A DNA stretch of 64,000 nucleotides from Phytophthora sp. 'mugwort' (GCA_033558025.1 JAUCEF010000007.1:8866001-8930000), one strand, 5' to 3'; positions 43,919-54,598 are shown, numbered from the stretch's first letter. The notes: a model not told the origin generated them from the sequence alone. Numbers and translations are program-made.

Positions 43919-44047
43919 GCAACCAGATGAGCTTCTGGCAAGGAAGAGAGTTACTAAAGGGCAGAGGATGAATCGATATTTTGTTGTTGCTACTAGCTGC
44001 AGACTCGAAGAGATAATTGATCAAAGTCGCGGGAGGTCGCTGGGTCT

Positions 44048-44305
44048 TCAGTTACGGAACTTCCAGTCCTGGCGACACATGGGGCAGTGCTGGCGCATGG
44101 ATTGCAGCGACTCAAGCCACTTCATGAGACAGTGCATGTGGAAGGCGTGATTGCATGCCCCCCACACTGGCGGACAGCCGTCGCCCGGCATGGTGCAGTC
44201 CGGACAGCACGCCTCGAACGCGTAGCGGCAGATGCCGCAGCACTCCTCGTCTACACCCCACTTCCACGTCGCCACGCCGTGCCATCGCTTGATCCTGACT
44301 TTCAT
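44048..44305 (-). CDS. APC11: Anaphase-promoting complex subunit APC11 (RING-H2)
   Basis: A single exon of 85 residues, the usual length of APC11. It is the RING subunit of the anaphase-promoting complex, which ubiquitinates cyclin B and securin to trigger anaphase. The frame begins MKVRIKRWHGVATWKWGVDE, an APC11 signature. The RING-H2 zinc ligands follow: CCGICRYAFEACCPDC, then CPPVWGACNHAFHMHCLMKW and CPMCRQDW. The longer frame upstream (to 44362) has a Met that is not conserved, so I choose the ATG at 44305. It lies divergent from PGAP1 across 220 bases. CDC20, its activator, lies 11 kb downstream. Confidence 0.95.
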   Translation of the reverse strand: MKVRIKRWHGVATWKWGVDEECCGICRYAFEACCPDCTMPGDGCPPVWGACNHAFHMHCLMKWLESLQSMRQHCPMCRQDWKFRN

Positions 44306-44525
44306 CTTGCCAGAATACGCAGAAAATAGTATTGTTGAAAAAGAAAGTAATAACGTCGGCACGCAAACTATTATACCGAAATTACAATTCTAATAGCTAT
44401 CATTTAGCGTTTAGTGGCGCTATCCGTTTGCCACCATCTGAATCGCTGTCAATATATATTTTTTCTGGACTTAACGTACACATACACGTGGGCTCATTAC
44501 CGGAAGGCTTAGGGAGCTTGCCAAC
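44306..44525. promoter_or_regulatory. Divergent promoter region, APC11 / PGAP1
   Basis: 220 bases separate two divergent start codons and must carry both promoters. AT-rich strings (aatatatattttttc near 44450-44465) lie closer to PGAP1. No named motif was verified. Confidence 0.4.
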
Positions 44526-47264
44526 ATGGTTGCGCACCGGTTGCTGCTGCCCTTCCTGGCGCTCTGCAGCGTCGCGCTGACCGTCCTGTACGTGGTAGAC
44601 GTTGTGTTCACCATAAATTTCGAGTCTGCGTGCGAGATGACGTGGTCTTGGCCCGTGTACACGCCCGTGACGTGGCGCTCCGTACCCTCGCACCCCAAGT
44701 ACCAGCTCTACCGCGTGGACATGAAGCTCGCGCGCGATTCGCTCTCGGGCGTGCCCGTACTCTTCGTGCCCGGGCACATGGGCAGCTTCAAGCAGGCGCG
44801 CTCGCTATCACGCCATCTCTGGGACGCGGACGAGACGCTCTTCGACCTGTTCGCGCTGGACGTCGGCGAGGAGCCCACGGGTCTCAGTGGCAACTTCATC
44901 ACGGACCAGGCCACGTACCTCAACGACGTCGTGCGGACCATCCTGAGAGAATACAAGAGACAGAACAAAAAGAACAAGGACAAGCAGCTCGTCATCCCGG
45001 GCAGTGTCGTAATTGTGGCACATTCCATGGGTGGCATTGTGGCTCGGACGGCCGAGTTATTGCCCAATTACAAGAAGCGATCTATCCAGCACGTCGTGGC
45101 GCTGGGCGTACCGTATGAGAGCCCGTCGTTCCCTTTTGATGTAGAGATGAACGCGCTTTATGGCCGAATGCACTCAAAGAAGGACACGGACGACCAAGTG
45201 GTGTATGTATCCATTGCGGGAGGACACAAGGACACTCTCGTGCAAACGTCGCTGACCGGTGTGGATACAGTGGCAGATTCGTCGCGGGCTTTTGTGGCGC
45301 TGGCATCGGCGATCCCAACAGTGCAGACCTCTGTGGACCACTTTTGTTTGCTATGGTGTCATCAGTTGCTGAAGATTGTGGCGGAAAGCTTGTACAAGGC
45401 GGTGGATCTAGAGACAAGGGAGCTTATGAGCAACCCAAGTGTGCGACTTGCTATCGCGAAGGAAGTTCTGCTTGGTGGACTGAAAAGTTTAGAAGAGGAC
45501 GGAGAAATCGAGACGGCAGTGAACGTATCACTGCATCGCAGTTATGTACAAGATGGTTACTACCCTGGCGAGTACGGTGGCTATGCATTGTTGCTCCCGC
45601 AGTTCTTAACGTATCTACTGCGCACGAAATTCACGACGATAATCGTGATCATGTACGCGTTGAGTCTGCAGATTTTCTACGCCCAAGTCGCACAGTGGCA
45701 GACTCGCTTCAATCTGCAGTCAACGCCTTCGCCTCAAGATCACAACCTGGAAAACTTCCCGTCGTTTACGTCGATGCTGCACCCTGCAGCGCATGCTCCT
45801 GCTTTCCTGTCAAATGCCGTGACAGTTGTCTGGGAGGCTCTACACGGCAGATCCAATCTTGGCTTGAGCAAGAGTACGACGGTGGCCACTGCAGTACTTA
45901 CTCTCGCTGTCGCGGGCACGTCAGGCTACTTTGGATATGGCAAGTTACTGTCAAACGGACAGGGTACTGACAGCTTGGTTGCTCCTGCAATGATGGCCGC
46001 CGAGGTTATTATTCTTTACGCTTATGCGCTGGGCTTGTTGTACGCGATCACAAAACTCTTGTCACTGCTTCAGCGATTTGTTGTATCGCCTGTTGTGTCA
46101 TTTTTGGACAAGACGACTGACCGACTCAAGCTTCGCCGGTGGATGATCATCGTCATCATTCACGTGATGGTACAGCTCATAGGATACATCAAGATCCCAA
46201 CATTGACGGACTCTTCCAGAATCTTGGGACTGTTGGTGCTGTCATCGTTCGTTGTCTTTGTCCTGTACTTGCTCGCGGTGGGCGGAAACAACGATGGAAC
46301 CTCGGACCAACAGCGCATGCAGCGGTCACTGTTCGTTATGTTATGGCTGTCCATATTCCCATGGGTAGGAAAAGTGACGTACTTCACTGATATGGCCCGA
46401 TTTCCGCCATCAGAGCTCACCAGTGATTTGTTGCTGGAAGGTGGATCCTATATCGCAATTTTGAGTCTGTTCACGTATCTGATCAGTCTATCGCTTGACT
46501 GCATGATTCCATTGCCTCCGACGGCTTTCTTTGGGGCTTCATCAGGACAAGATGCTGCCTCTGCATATGGACAGTCCTCAACCAACAGGGCTAGCAATGT
46601 TAAGATCACGGCTGAGAACTGTCCGAAGTGTATTTTCGAGGATGGTGGTCCCGGAGCTGTTCTTGTGGAGTACAAGGACTCGACAACTCGCCGCGTTATG
46701 GCAGGTAATACTGGTGAGGTGGTGTACGTAGGCCCGACGTTCCGCGTTGTGTCTTGCGATTGCGTGTATCGGTTTAAGAACTCGCGGGATTTCTGTGACT
46801 TTTGTATCCGATCGTGCCGGTTGTGTGGGGGTGGGAATGGGAATTTTCAGGAAGCAGCCAAGTACAAGGATTTCCTGGAAGAGAGCAAGGTGGATTTGGC
46901 CATGCACGCTCTTGTGCCGATGACTCTTCAGATTTGCGCCGCCATTCAGGCCACCTACGGCTTGTATCGCGCTCACATGTCGTTTTATCTCACTCCTGCA
47001 TGTGTTCTGGTGTTTATTCTCTATCATCTCGTGCTTCGACTTCCCATTGAGGCTCGACGCATTAAGAACAAGCAACACAAGAAAATATCCAAGAAGAACA
47101 AAAGTTCCAGTAAGTCGAAGAGCAAATCCAGTACCACGACCACAACTTCGACGCCTTCAACAACCACCTCTCGCAACAAGAAGAAAAAGAAACGTAAATC
47201 CGGGACGTCGTCTGCATCTTCTGGTTCATCACCGCTGATAGAAGAGGTTTCTACCTCGTCCTAA
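44526..47264 (+). CDS. PGAP1: GPI inositol-deacylase (PGAP1/BST1)
   Basis: A single frame of 912 residues. PGAP1 removes the acyl chain from inositol of GPI anchors in the ER, which is needed for efficient exit of GPI proteins. A signal-anchor helix lies at about 6-28. The luminal domain starts VYTPVTWRSVPSHPKYQLYR and has VLFVPGHMGSFKQARSLSRH. The lipase-type nucleophile is Ser167 in VIVAHSMGGIVART. At least six further hydrophobic helices lie between about 360 and 855. The C-terminal 60 residues are very Lys/Ser/Thr-rich, likely cytosolic. Length and order fit the family. It is convergent with eIF2D, 83 bases away. Confidence 0.9.
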   Translation: MVAHRLLLPFLALCSVALTVLYVVDVVFTINFESACEMTWSWPVYTPVTWRSVPSHPKYQLYRVDMKLARDSLSGVPVLFVPGHMGSFKQARSLSRHLWDADETLFDLFALDVGEEPTGLSGNFITDQATYLNDVVRTILREYKRQNKKNKDKQLVIPGSVVIVAHSMGGIVARTAELLPNYKKRSIQHVVALGVPYESPSFPFDVEMNALYGRMHSKKDTDDQVVYVSIAGGHKDTLVQTSLTGVDTVADSSRAFVALASAIPTVQTSVDHFCLLWCHQLLKIVAESLYKAVDLETRELMSNPSVRLAIAKEVLLGGLKSLEEDGEIETAVNVSLHRSYVQDGYYPGEYGGYALLLPQFLTYLLRTKFTTIIVIMYALSLQIFYAQVAQWQTRFNLQSTPSPQDHNLENFPSFTSMLHPAAHAPAFLSNAVTVVWEALHGRSNLGLSKSTTVATAVLTLAVAGTSGYFGYGKLLSNGQGTDSLVAPAMMAAEVIILYAYALGLLYAITKLLSLLQRFVVSPVVSFLDKTTDRLKLRRWMIIVIIHVMVQLIGYIKIPTLTDSSRILGLLVLSSFVVFVLYLLAVGGNNDGTSDQQRMQRSLFVMLWLSIFPWVGKVTYFTDMARFPPSELTSDLLLEGGSYIAILSLFTYLISLSLDCMIPLPPTAFFGASSGQDAASAYGQSSTNRASNVKITAENCPKCIFEDGGPGAVLVEYKDSTTRRVMAGNTGEVVYVGPTFRVVSCDCVYRFKNSRDFCDFCIRSCRLCGGGNGNFQEAAKYKDFLEESKVDLAMHALVPMTLQICAAIQATYGLYRAHMSFYLTPACVLVFILYHLVLRLPIEARRIKNKQHKKISKKNKSSSKSKSKSSTTTTTSTPSTTTSRNKKKKKRKSGTSSASSGSSPLIEEVSTSS

Positions 47265-47347
47265 AAAGTCTACTAAGTATCCATTTAGATAGACTTCACG
47301 ACTACAATATTCAAATTGTACTCATTCGTACAAACCTGTGTGCCGAC

Positions 47348-49177
47348 TTATTTTTTCTTCTTGGCCTTGACATCCTTGCCGTACATCACAGCGCAGTACT
47401 TCGCGTTAATTTGGTACTTGGTGCTCAAGTACTCCACCACCTCGTTTGCCATCTGACCATGAATCTGGATCTCTTCGCCCTTGCTTTTGTCCTCGGATGG
47501 CTGCACCACAGCACTGCAGCCCCACTTCTTCTGTGCTTCCTTGACAAACGCCGTACCATCGATCCCGAACTGCTGATAGAACGCAATGCATGTGACTGTC
47601 GTGTTGTTCCGGCGCTTGAGCTTTTCAGCATGAATTGTGATCGGTCTCAAGTTGCCACCGTGAAACTTCGCAGCATGCGTTGGGAAAAGCTTGATTCGGT
47701 GGTAGCGCGTGCACTTGGATAGCAGCAGATTTAGAATTTCCGGACGGGCGAGCCGCTTTGGATAGCCACCTACAGGAGTTTCCTTGCCATACAGCGCATC
47801 GGTAAGCGGACCATTTAGCCGCACAAAATTCTTGTTAGCCGCGTCTACGAGCCCTTGACTTTCCACGTATTGAGCTACCAAATCGCGAATCCCAGTTGGT
47901 GACCAGTACTTTTGCAGCGGTTGACCCGTAGAAGCACCCGGTAAAATAGACGGAAGAAGTGTCTTGAGTGCAGGCGACAGACCTATACTCTCCTCCACTT
48001 GTGGTGCGTATTGACCAGGAACAAACGCAGGGAGTCTTGCAGCTTTGGAGGCAGCAGCCTGCTCTTCCTGCTGTGCTTCTTCGTAGGTTTGGTAAGGCTC
48101 GTGCGACACGACATCCCTACCCAAATAAACAACAAATAATGGTTAGCGGCAAGCTTAAAGATGGCAAAGTGTTGCTACGTACGGATGGCGTCTGGCAATT
48201 GCTGTGATCGACTGCACACCATCGTTGTCAGCCACATCCAGAAGTCCATGCGCAGCCATAGCCTTGAGGAACACCGAAAGTTTCTTGAACGAGCTGTGTT
48301 TAATGTTCAGTGACTCACCAGCGCGACGGCATGGCAGCAACATATTGGCGTGGAACGAGCTGGCTAGCATTGGCAGCTCTTTCTCGCGGATCTTTGACGT
48401 TTTGAGCACTTGTAGCAGCGCCGCCACATAGTTGCTGTCCATCTGCTCCTTGGTCACCTCGTGCTCTTCATCTTTCGTCTCCTCTTCCTTGCTCTCCTTC
48501 TCCTCTTCCAGCTTGACCCCATCCAGCGTCACCCCATCATCTTCATTCTCGTCTTCCTCTCCTCCAAGGGGCACCACTCTCCCACCCAAAAAACCCTCGT
48601 TAGGCAGCGTCTGCGGCCCCATTTGCCACAACGAATCACCTACAACGTGCCAGAGCTTTAACGCTCGTCCCTTCTTGCCGCTCCGCTCCACCTCAGCGCC
48701 GTCCACGAGCATCTCGCCCACACCAATCGCGCACGGGTTGCCCCGTGCATAAATGGCTCGTAATTCGCCCTTGCACAGCGACTGCAGTTGCTCTGCCGAC
48801 GTGAACACGACACCGGGCAACATCACGTCGGCTCCGCGCAGCACGAACTCGCTCACGGGCGCGTGCACCACCAGCGGTGGCAGCAACGATGGTGCTCGCC
48901 ACAGCGCGTAGACGCTGAAGCAGAAGTCGCCCTTGCCCGTCACGTCGAATACCAGCGGCTCCTTAGTCTCCTCGGCCACGTAAACCACGATGCGGGATGG
49001 CGCCTGAAAGCTCATCTTCTTCACAGCGGCCTTGGATGCCAGCAGCTGCTTGAGATTAGGATCGTCTGGACCGTCGCATGTGCCTTTAAACCGGTCAGAC
49101 ACATCACGACGGAGCTTCTTGGCGTCCTTGTTCTTGAGCAGCACATTGCCGCTCACTTTGGCAGGCTTGGCGAACAT
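47348..49177 (-). CDS. EIF2D: Translation factor eIF2D (ligatin)
   Basis: Two exons (49177-48183 and 48116-47348) join at a GTACGT/AG intron and give 587 residues, close to the usual 584. eIF2D delivers Met-tRNA to ribosomes without GTP and helps recycle 40S subunits. The start FAKPAKVSGNVLLKNKDAKK is the family pattern. A PUA-type domain at about 90-180 includes LCKGELRAIYARGNPCAIGV. An acidic linker, a winged-helix/SWIB-type region and a C-terminal SUI1 domain follow (TVTCIAFYQQFGIDGTAFVK, then VVEYLSTKYQINAKYCAVMY). The protein ends in a Lys-rich tail. I use the Met at 49177 rather than the upstream one because it matches the family start. Confidence 0.9.
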
Positions 49178-49328
49178 GGTAAACTGTAAACACTTGTTGG
49201 TGCGATGCAATTCATAAAAGCCAATTGATTGGCTATTAATGCCACCACCCGGCCAATCAGAAGGACGGAGATCACTTCAACATGACTCTAAACCTACGAG
49301 TATTAAATAAGCGCTGCCTTCTACTACT
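49178..49328 (-). promoter_or_regulatory. CCAAT-box cluster upstream of eIF2D
   Basis: Three CCAAT boxes lie within 40 bases: 49221-49225, 49228-49232 (as ATTGG) and 49253-49257. The first two are in an inverted pair. They sit 44-80 bases before the eIF2D start codon and about 70 bases past the kinase stop. Confidence 0.45.
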
Positions 49329-51998
49329 CTACATGATGGCTACTGACGAGTGCGTGGAGTCCCAGCCGCTATCAACGTTCACAGTGGCAGAGATCTCACC
49401 GTCGAGCTCGATCTCGACGTCCTCGTCGACGTCCGAGACATTGACGCCCACTGTTACGCCGGACTCCATGTCTTCCCAGTTGCCACTGATCCCAAAGTCC
49501 TCAAACTCGTCCGTCTCTGCTAAAGAAAGTTGGGAAACTACATCGTGCGCATGCAATTTCCTAGTAGAGATATTCTCCTCCATGATAGCGACCCACTTTT
49601 TGTTTCGTCGGAACCGACGCCTTTGGCGACGCTCGTGGTCACCAAAACCACGACCAAGTTTCCGACAAGCGCAGTCTGGAATTTCTGCGCTTGCTCGATG
49701 ACACGCTGTCGTTGAGCTGCGTCGTTTCCCAGTAGATGGAGAGAAGCAGCGCGTCGCAATTGGCGAGTCCGTGGCACGACGACGCTGCTTGCTTGAACAA
49801 AGACGATGGTAATCCCTACCGGTATTGCCAGTAAAGTCAATGCTCTGAGGACTTGAAGGTGTCAGGTAAGAGCTATCGGGGCTGGCTGCGTACAGATCCA
49901 GGACATTCGCGTCAAAGTAAAAGAACTCAGACGTCTTGCAGAACGATTCGTGGTGCTCCGAGTGGTGCAGGAAGCCTGAGCTCATCAACGAGTTCCCCAA
50001 TCGATAAGCCTCTGACGCGGAGTCCACAAACTTAAGCTCAAGCATACGCTGCATGAGAACTTGCCCGTTCACCATGGAGGGCGCTTTAGAACGCTCACGT
50101 GCTGTAGCGAGACCAACCGCAGTCTGTGCGCTGACCTCTTGTTTAAGTACCTCGAGAGCTGTAAGGATGTACGTCGCAGATGGTCGACGTTCTGGTTGCT
50201 GGTGCCAGGCATCTGTAAGCAATCGACACAATTCAGGGTGTAGTGACGGACTAAGTGGAGGCCGTTCACCGTTCAGGACACTGTCGAATACTTGAAGGTG
50301 ACTTCGCGTTGCCTCCGGATACTTAGGAATGAGAGGATTAGCAATATCCCATAATGTGATGGCGAGCGAGTAGACATCAGCAGCTTCACCATAGACAGCA
50401 GTGCCAGCCTTGCCTTCAATCAGCTCTGGAGCCATATAGTCCGCCGTGCCACGGACAGTCATTGCGCTGCGTCCGCGATCACGCATTGAAGGCCTCAACG
50501 CCATCGATGGCGGCACAAACTGGGCCGAGGTGGTCGGTGTCTGTACCCCCAAGTACGACTCGCCAAAGAATATTGTGGCCGATGTTGCCGCGGTTGCTGC
50601 TGTCGAACAGTCCTCAGTTACAGGCTTCACCTTGTCACCCTTTTGCACTGTCGGAACACTGCGTGATTCACCAAAGTCCGTCAGTTTGCAGGTCCCGTAG
50701 TCGTCAACCAGGAAGTTCGACGGCTTGAGATCGCGGTGCAGAAACGCTGGTGTGAAGCTGTGCATGTACACAACTGCACGGGTAGCGTCGATCATGTAGT
50801 TGAGATCAATCAGCAGCTGTTGACGCTGTTCGAGCTCTATTTCTTGATATAGTTTCCTCAGTCTGGCACTGGCACGTGTAACATCCTCAAGTGAAGCTCG
50901 ACACAGTTCCGAAACGAGACACACCGTCGGCGGGCACACGCACATCCCATAGAATCGGACGACATTTGGGTGGTGAAGAGCGCCACATAACGCTGCCTCG
51001 TGTGAGAATTCGGCTACCACATCTTCTGTAAGAATGCGCGGTGTATACACTTTAACTGCGACTGGAATCTTGGAGTGAAGTGTGCCTCGGAACACTACTG
51101 CGCTAGCCCCAGCGCCGATCTTTTGGTGAAGGGCGAGATAGGCGAAATCAATAATTTGCTTTCGGTGCATCTCGATTAGAACATGAAGGCCTCGCGACGA
51201 GACTCGTTCGTGAAGATAGTGATACTTTTGTCGAAAAAGCGACTGGAGACGTACTGCACGTCTTCCCAGACCTCGCCAGTTTGCAGTATCTGCTTTAAGT
51301 ACTCGCCATATGACCACAGGTACTAACGATCCCCAGAAAACGCTGGCTAATGTCACAGTGAAAGCAGCGTCTGCAAAGGCACCACCCAGATACATCAGCT
51401 CGCTGTACGTCAGTCTCAGTACGTAGTAAATCCCCACGAATGCCGCATACTCTCGCAGTGTCTTTTGACTTGCTCTCTCCGACGGCCGCAAACACACCCA
51501 TCCAAACACTAGCAATGGGGCAGCCCCTGATACCATTGTCACGTAATGTGCCGAGTTGACCTCCACCGCCTTGTCAATCAACCACACAATCGGGATATTG
51601 TACGTCGCCAATAACAACGAAAGCAATGATGCTCGCACCAACGCTCTCGTAGTCACTGCTCGCTGCTGAAGATACAGCACCGGCAACGCGATCACGAAGA
51701 GCCGTCCGCTGTAATAGGCCTCGATTTTCACGAGCCCAGAGTCTCCCAGTCCTGGTCCAAGCGTCAAGAGGAGCGTGAAGCAGACGGTGTACAGCAAAGA
51801 TACTGCCGTAAGAAGCCACAACAGCGGCTGAAAGGCAGGTAGAAGCACTCTACGCGCTGCTCGTGTGTCGCCTCGCAATGCACCAGAACGATGGTGCCGC
51901 ATGTAGACCACGAGCCACGCGCAGAGCATGAAGATAGTGCCGTAACCCAGCGCCATGGCCCCCAGCAACACCCGGACACGCAGCATGACGGAGTCCAT
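49329..51998 (-). CDS. Seven-helix membrane protein fused to a TKL-type kinase and DEP domain
   Basis: One frame of 889 residues. The first 245 residues hold about seven hydrophobic helices (for example GTIFMLCAWLVVYM, LLWLLTAVSLLYTVCFTLLL, VTLASVFWGSLVPVVIW), like a receptor-type seven-helix bundle. A protein kinase domain follows at about 285-585: glycine loop IGAGASAVVFRG at 294, HRDLKPSNFLVDDYG with D423, DFG at 441-443, and GTADYMAPELIEG. The Tyr-kinase-like (TKL) type fits. An insert of about 55 residues lies between DFG and the APE motif. A DEP-type domain at about 642-697 has LMQRMLELKFVDSASEAYRL. It likely senses a signal at the membrane and phosphorylates cytosolic targets. Seven-helix proteins fused to other signalling domains are known in oomycetes. 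The ligand is unknown. Confidence 0.8.
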   Translation of the reverse strand: MDSVMLRVRVLLGAMALGYGTIFMLCAWLVVYMRHHRSGALRGDTRAARRVLLPAFQPLLWLLTAVSLLYTVCFTLLLTLGPGLGDSGLVKIEAYYSGRLFVIALPVLYLQQRAVTTRALVRASLLSLLLATYNIPIVWLIDKAVEVNSAHYVTMVSGAAPLLVFGWVCLRPSERASQKTLREYAAFVGIYYVLRLTYSELMYLGGAFADAAFTVTLASVFWGSLVPVVIWRVLKADTANWRGLGRRAVRLQSLFRQKYHYLHERVSSRGLHVLIEMHRKQIIDFAYLALHQKIGAGASAVVFRGTLHSKIPVAVKVYTPRILTEDVVAEFSHEAALCGALHHPNVVRFYGMCVCPPTVCLVSELCRASLEDVTRASARLRKLYQEIELEQRQQLLIDLNYMIDATRAVVYMHSFTPAFLHRDLKPSNFLVDDYGTCKLTDFGESRSVPTVQKGDKVKPVTEDCSTAATAATSATIFFGESYLGVQTPTTSAQFVPPSMALRPSMRDRGRSAMTVRGTADYMAPELIEGKAGTAVYGEAADVYSLAITLWDIANPLIPKYPEATRSHLQVFDSVLNGERPPLSPSLHPELCRLLTDAWHQQPERRPSATYILTALEVLKQEVSAQTAVGLATARERSKAPSMVNGQVLMQRMLELKFVDSASEAYRLGNSLMSSGFLHHSEHHESFCKTSEFFYFDANVLDLYAASPDSSYLTPSSPQSIDFTGNTGRDYHRLCSSKQRRRATDSPIATRCFSPSTGKRRSSTTACHRASAEIPDCACRKLGRGFGDHERRQRRRFRRNKKWVAIMEENISTRKLHAHDVVSQLSLAETDEFEDFGISGNWEDMESGVTVGVNVSDVDEDVEIELDGEISATVNVDSGWDSTHSSVAIM

Positions 51999-52499
51999 GC
52001 GTCAACCTAACGCGCAACCTCAAAAAGGGTCGAATTCGTTTCCTATTGACTTGTGGTTTTAGGTGGAGATAAATTGTAGCGAGAACAATAAATCTGAGCC
52101 AAGGCGTCGGTGCGGCGCTGGCCTCTCCTCGCAACTTTTTTCTCGGATTTGTTCCTCCCAGTCAACAGCTCTCTCTCTCTCTCTCTGTCTCTCTTGCAGG
52201 GCGTCGCTTCGTTCCAGCAGGAGCGAATGCAGGGCACACACACGCCTCATACTCTGCTGGACTCAAACGCGTGGATAACTTGTAACCGGCGGTAATGTTT
52301 TTCTTTACGCCGTTAGCCAATCCGACGCCTTTAAAGTTTCCAGGAAATCGCTTTAAAGACTGTGGATTGGCTTAAAATATAGTAAAATCGTTTGATTGGC
52401 TAAGACAAGTCGAAGTTGTTCGAGTAGTATAGCGCGCTGGCTTGTCACCATGCAGCAGTTGTGTCCACCTGATTCAGGTGACACCAGTTTTCTGTTTTC
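51999..52499. promoter_or_regulatory. Intergenic region with CCAAT boxes and a CT run
   Basis: 501 bases lie between the kinase start and the MINDY stop. They hold CCAAT boxes at 52317-52321, 52366-52370 (ATTGG) and 52395-52399 (ATTGG), and a CT-dinucleotide run at about 52169-52194. Only the kinase gene starts here, so they may belong to its promoter, though the CCAAT boxes are 320-400 bases from its ATG. No gene is seen. Confidence 0.4.
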
Positions 52500-54598
52500 T
52501 CATAGCAAAGGCTCGACTCCGTTCCAGTCCACCGTTGCCCGCGGCCACTTGGTGCGAATCACCAAGTCAAGCGGTGGAATGAGGTCGTCGTGGATCGCTA
52601 TTGCACCTTGCTGGGCCAGTGCCAATGTGTCCACGCTTAGCCGGATCTCCTCATCCTGATTGGCAAGACCGTCATAGTACAGCAGGTCGATGCTTGACCG
52701 GGTTTCCGACGCACAACCCTCCAGTGCTCGTGGATCAGCTGCGAATAGAACCGAGTAGTGCGACTCGCTACAGACGACCCAGATATTCACACGGGGCTGC
52801 TTAAAGTACGAGCCCACGACGAGGTTTTGGTAGGCTTCAAATAGGGATAGAAAGCCAATGACGGATTGAGACGAGATACCACGAAGCACGATCGTGTCGG
52901 ACGCCACTGCACTCGAGTCTTCCAGCACTTGGTCTCCATTGAACACATTGCTGCGCGCGTAGCCACAAAGCAAGAGGTTCACAATCTCTTGCGTGCAATA
53001 GTCGTGAGCACCGATGAGTTGACCACCTGACTCGCCTACAAACTGGTCCATTTCACTTTTCACAGTCTCGACGCCCTTCGTGAGCAGCACAGAGAACACA
53101 AACTGCACGAGACCAGAACCTTTGGATTCCATGAACTGCGGCAAGTATGCACAGAGAATCTGTCGGGTCTGCTCTTCGGTGGTGGCAACATGAAGCTTCA
53201 AACCAGCCATGAATCTGCGTTGGGTAACCGCGACATTGTCTTTCACGGCAACGACGCACTCGAAAACCTTAGAAGCTTGCGCAGCTTGCCAGAGGATGTG
53301 AGCCAATGCTTGACTTAACGCGCGTTGTTGATGTGAAACGTCAGGCTGCATGCATGAGGACAGACCACAGGACTTAGTTTTTTCTTAACTATATCGCACT
53401 TGGCTACACGAGATAAAATGTACGTACGTTTTTCCAGTCGACAGGATTTTGTTGCAATAGGAAGCGTAGCACGTAGCCTTGGACTACAGCCAATATACCG
53501 CATGGACCACCTTGGTGCTGGATTAAGCCATACTGAAGCTCGCGATTCGTCGAGAATACGAAGCCCTACGAAAAACCACATTAATATTTGTTAGCCGCAA
53601 AGAACTCCGCCACTGCATTCTAACAGCACGAAGCTCACCTGTTCTTCCCAGTGACTGCTGAACGCTTTCTTGCCAGCGCCAAACAGTAGCTGTTGTACTG
53701 CTGCGACATCCGAAGTAGTAAGAGTTCGTGTCATGCCGGTAGCAAATGAGGAACCGAGGTTGCTCCTCGTCTGACTTGGTTGAAATCTAGCTACTGTTGG
53801 CTGGTTAACAAGCTCCATGTCCTCGCAATCTTCCACCTCCAGCGCTTCGGATGTGTCTAAGAGCTTGGCCTTGGGTGCTACAGTTCGGCGAGATACAACA
53901 AAAGCACTCGACACTTCATCCAAAGGTCTCGCCGTAAAGGAATCTGCTCTGGAAGAGAAATCGTTCTTGGGTAACTTACTATTGTCTGGCACGTCATTCT
54001 CATGGTCCTTTGCGAGATTGCCAGTAAAAACCTTCGAGCCACTCGGGACCGTCTCATTGAAGTCATTCTTGCGCGTACGACGAGGCGACGCCTTCTTTGC
54101 TGCTGCGTTGGCTTGCTCCTGCTTGAGTTCTTTGTACTTGAGATAACAATGTTTTTTCGTCTTGTTATTCCCCACAAGCACCGCGATTTGCTTCCATCGT
54201 GCATTCTTGTCTTCCACGGAGCTTGTAGTTTTCTTCATGGCCATCTTCAACGCGCTGACCTCTTCCTTAGTCCACTCAACCGTAGCTTCAGCTTCACCTT
54301 CCTTAGCCGTAGATGTTCCCGAACCAGGCCGTCGTCGGTTACCAGAAGACGACGTATTACTCGTAATGCTGACCAAGTATTCTAGTAGACTCCTACTGTC
54401 CCCCGCAACCATCTTTTTCGCTTCCATATCGTTCGAGAAGCGCTCGCTTGCAATTGCCGACGCGTGAACAGCACAAGATTTCTCCATGAACGCATCTAAA
54501 GCCCGTGGACAGTTCCAGCTTTTCAGACAATCCATCACGACCAATTCCGCTTGACGTGTGACATCAGCTTCCGCCATCTCACCTGACTTCTTGGGCAT
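52500..54598 (-). CDS. MINDY-type deubiquitinase with N-terminal LisH-like and SANT-like domains
   Basis: Three exons (54598-53639, 53565-53428, 53345-52500) join in frame to give 647 residues. MINDY enzymes cut Lys48-linked ubiquitin chains. Residues 12-45 (AELVVMDCLKSWNCPRALDA) look like a LisH dimerisation motif. Residues 108-160 (VEWTKEEVSALKMAMKKTT, ARWKQIAVLV) are a SANT/Myb-like module. After a disordered linker, the catalytic domain starts near 305 (VQQLLFGAGKKAFSSHWEEQ). The catalytic Cys342 lies in IQHQGGPCGILAVVQG and the His in WVVCSESHYSVLF. The closest types are MINDY-3/-4. The DNA-binding-like SANT module suggests a nuclear role, which is inference. Confidence 0.85.

Noticed and set aside
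44630..45118. 162-codon plus-strand ORF overlapping PGAP1
   Set aside because: It is in another frame of a well-matched gene and Arg/Ala-rich, a typical shadow.
48432..48752. Ser-rich plus-strand ORF inside eIF2D
   Set aside because: It is the shadow of the acidic linker of eIF2D on the other strand.
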